This document shows positions 63,984 through 64,000 of a stretch of DNA of 64,000 nt, piece after piece (position 1 is the first letter of the stretch; each line of letters begins with the position of its first letter). The notes beneath the pieces are model-generated. The model was not told the DNA's origin, searched no databases, and saw nothing but the letters and a program-made list of their open reading frames with translations. Both the position numbers and the translations under genes were made by a program. This DNA is from Paramacrobiotus metropolitanus. Taxonomy: Eukaryota; Tardigrada; Eutardigrada; Parachela; Macrobiotidae. Where the stretch lies: positions 1,054,001 to 1,118,000 of the forward strand of contig NW_026570259.1 in the NCBI RefSeq assembly GCF_019649055.1, read 5' to 3'.

Positions 63984-64000
63984 CTGTAAAATGCATTTTG

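Overview
The window is animal nuclear DNA. It holds multi-exon genes with GT-AG introns, many only 60-130 bp, together with non-LTR retrotransposons, fold-back elements and orthologues of animal genes: SUMF1, an outer-arm axonemal dynein heavy chain, ARMC3, CLPX and UFD1. The compact gene spacing and small introns suggest a small invertebrate. A tardigrade or similar animal is possible, but nothing here proves the phylum.

Layout, left to right. Positions 1-3900 carry a possible 5' gene end at the edge and two spliced minus-strand genes that I do not recognise (564 and 141 aa). Positions 3900-7000 look non-coding and include a G-quadruplex-like tract. SUMF1 (formylglycine-generating enzyme) is on the plus strand at 7000-9324, followed by an unrecognised six-exon plus-strand gene (229 aa) at 10208-11699. 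A fold-back repeat lies at 12.5-12.8 kb. Two tandem minus-strand genes follow: a coiled-coil protein and an acidic disordered protein. Divergent from them is a plus-strand Cys/Lys/His-rich protein at 17155-18476. Positions 19345-40792 (minus) are one very large dynein heavy chain gene of the DNAH5/DNAH8 type, with two copies of a palindromic ~580-bp transposon in its introns. Positions 42606-48852 (minus) hold ARMC3 directly behind mitochondrial CLPX, with a very short gap between them. From 49.9 to 62.4 kb is a nested transposon complex. The 3' end of UFD1 (minus) enters from the right edge.

The transposon complex can be read in layers. A nearly complete LINE (A) is split inside its endonuclease domain by a 7.4-kb insertion. 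That insertion has ~110-bp terminal inverted repeats and a 9-bp target duplication, and it contains a second, decayed LINE (B) and gene-like fragments. A short putative tRNA-derived SINE interrupts ORF1 of LINE A.

Functionally, the dynein heavy chain and ARMC3 point to cilia or sperm flagella. The coiled-coil, acidic and Cys-rich genes beside them may belong to the same programme, but that is inference. SUMF1 acts in the ER, CLPX in the mitochondrial matrix and UFD1 with the p97/NPL4 segregase; these three are general housekeeping genes. Exon models were built by hand from splice sites and reading phase. The dynein model is given by domain rather than exon by exon.
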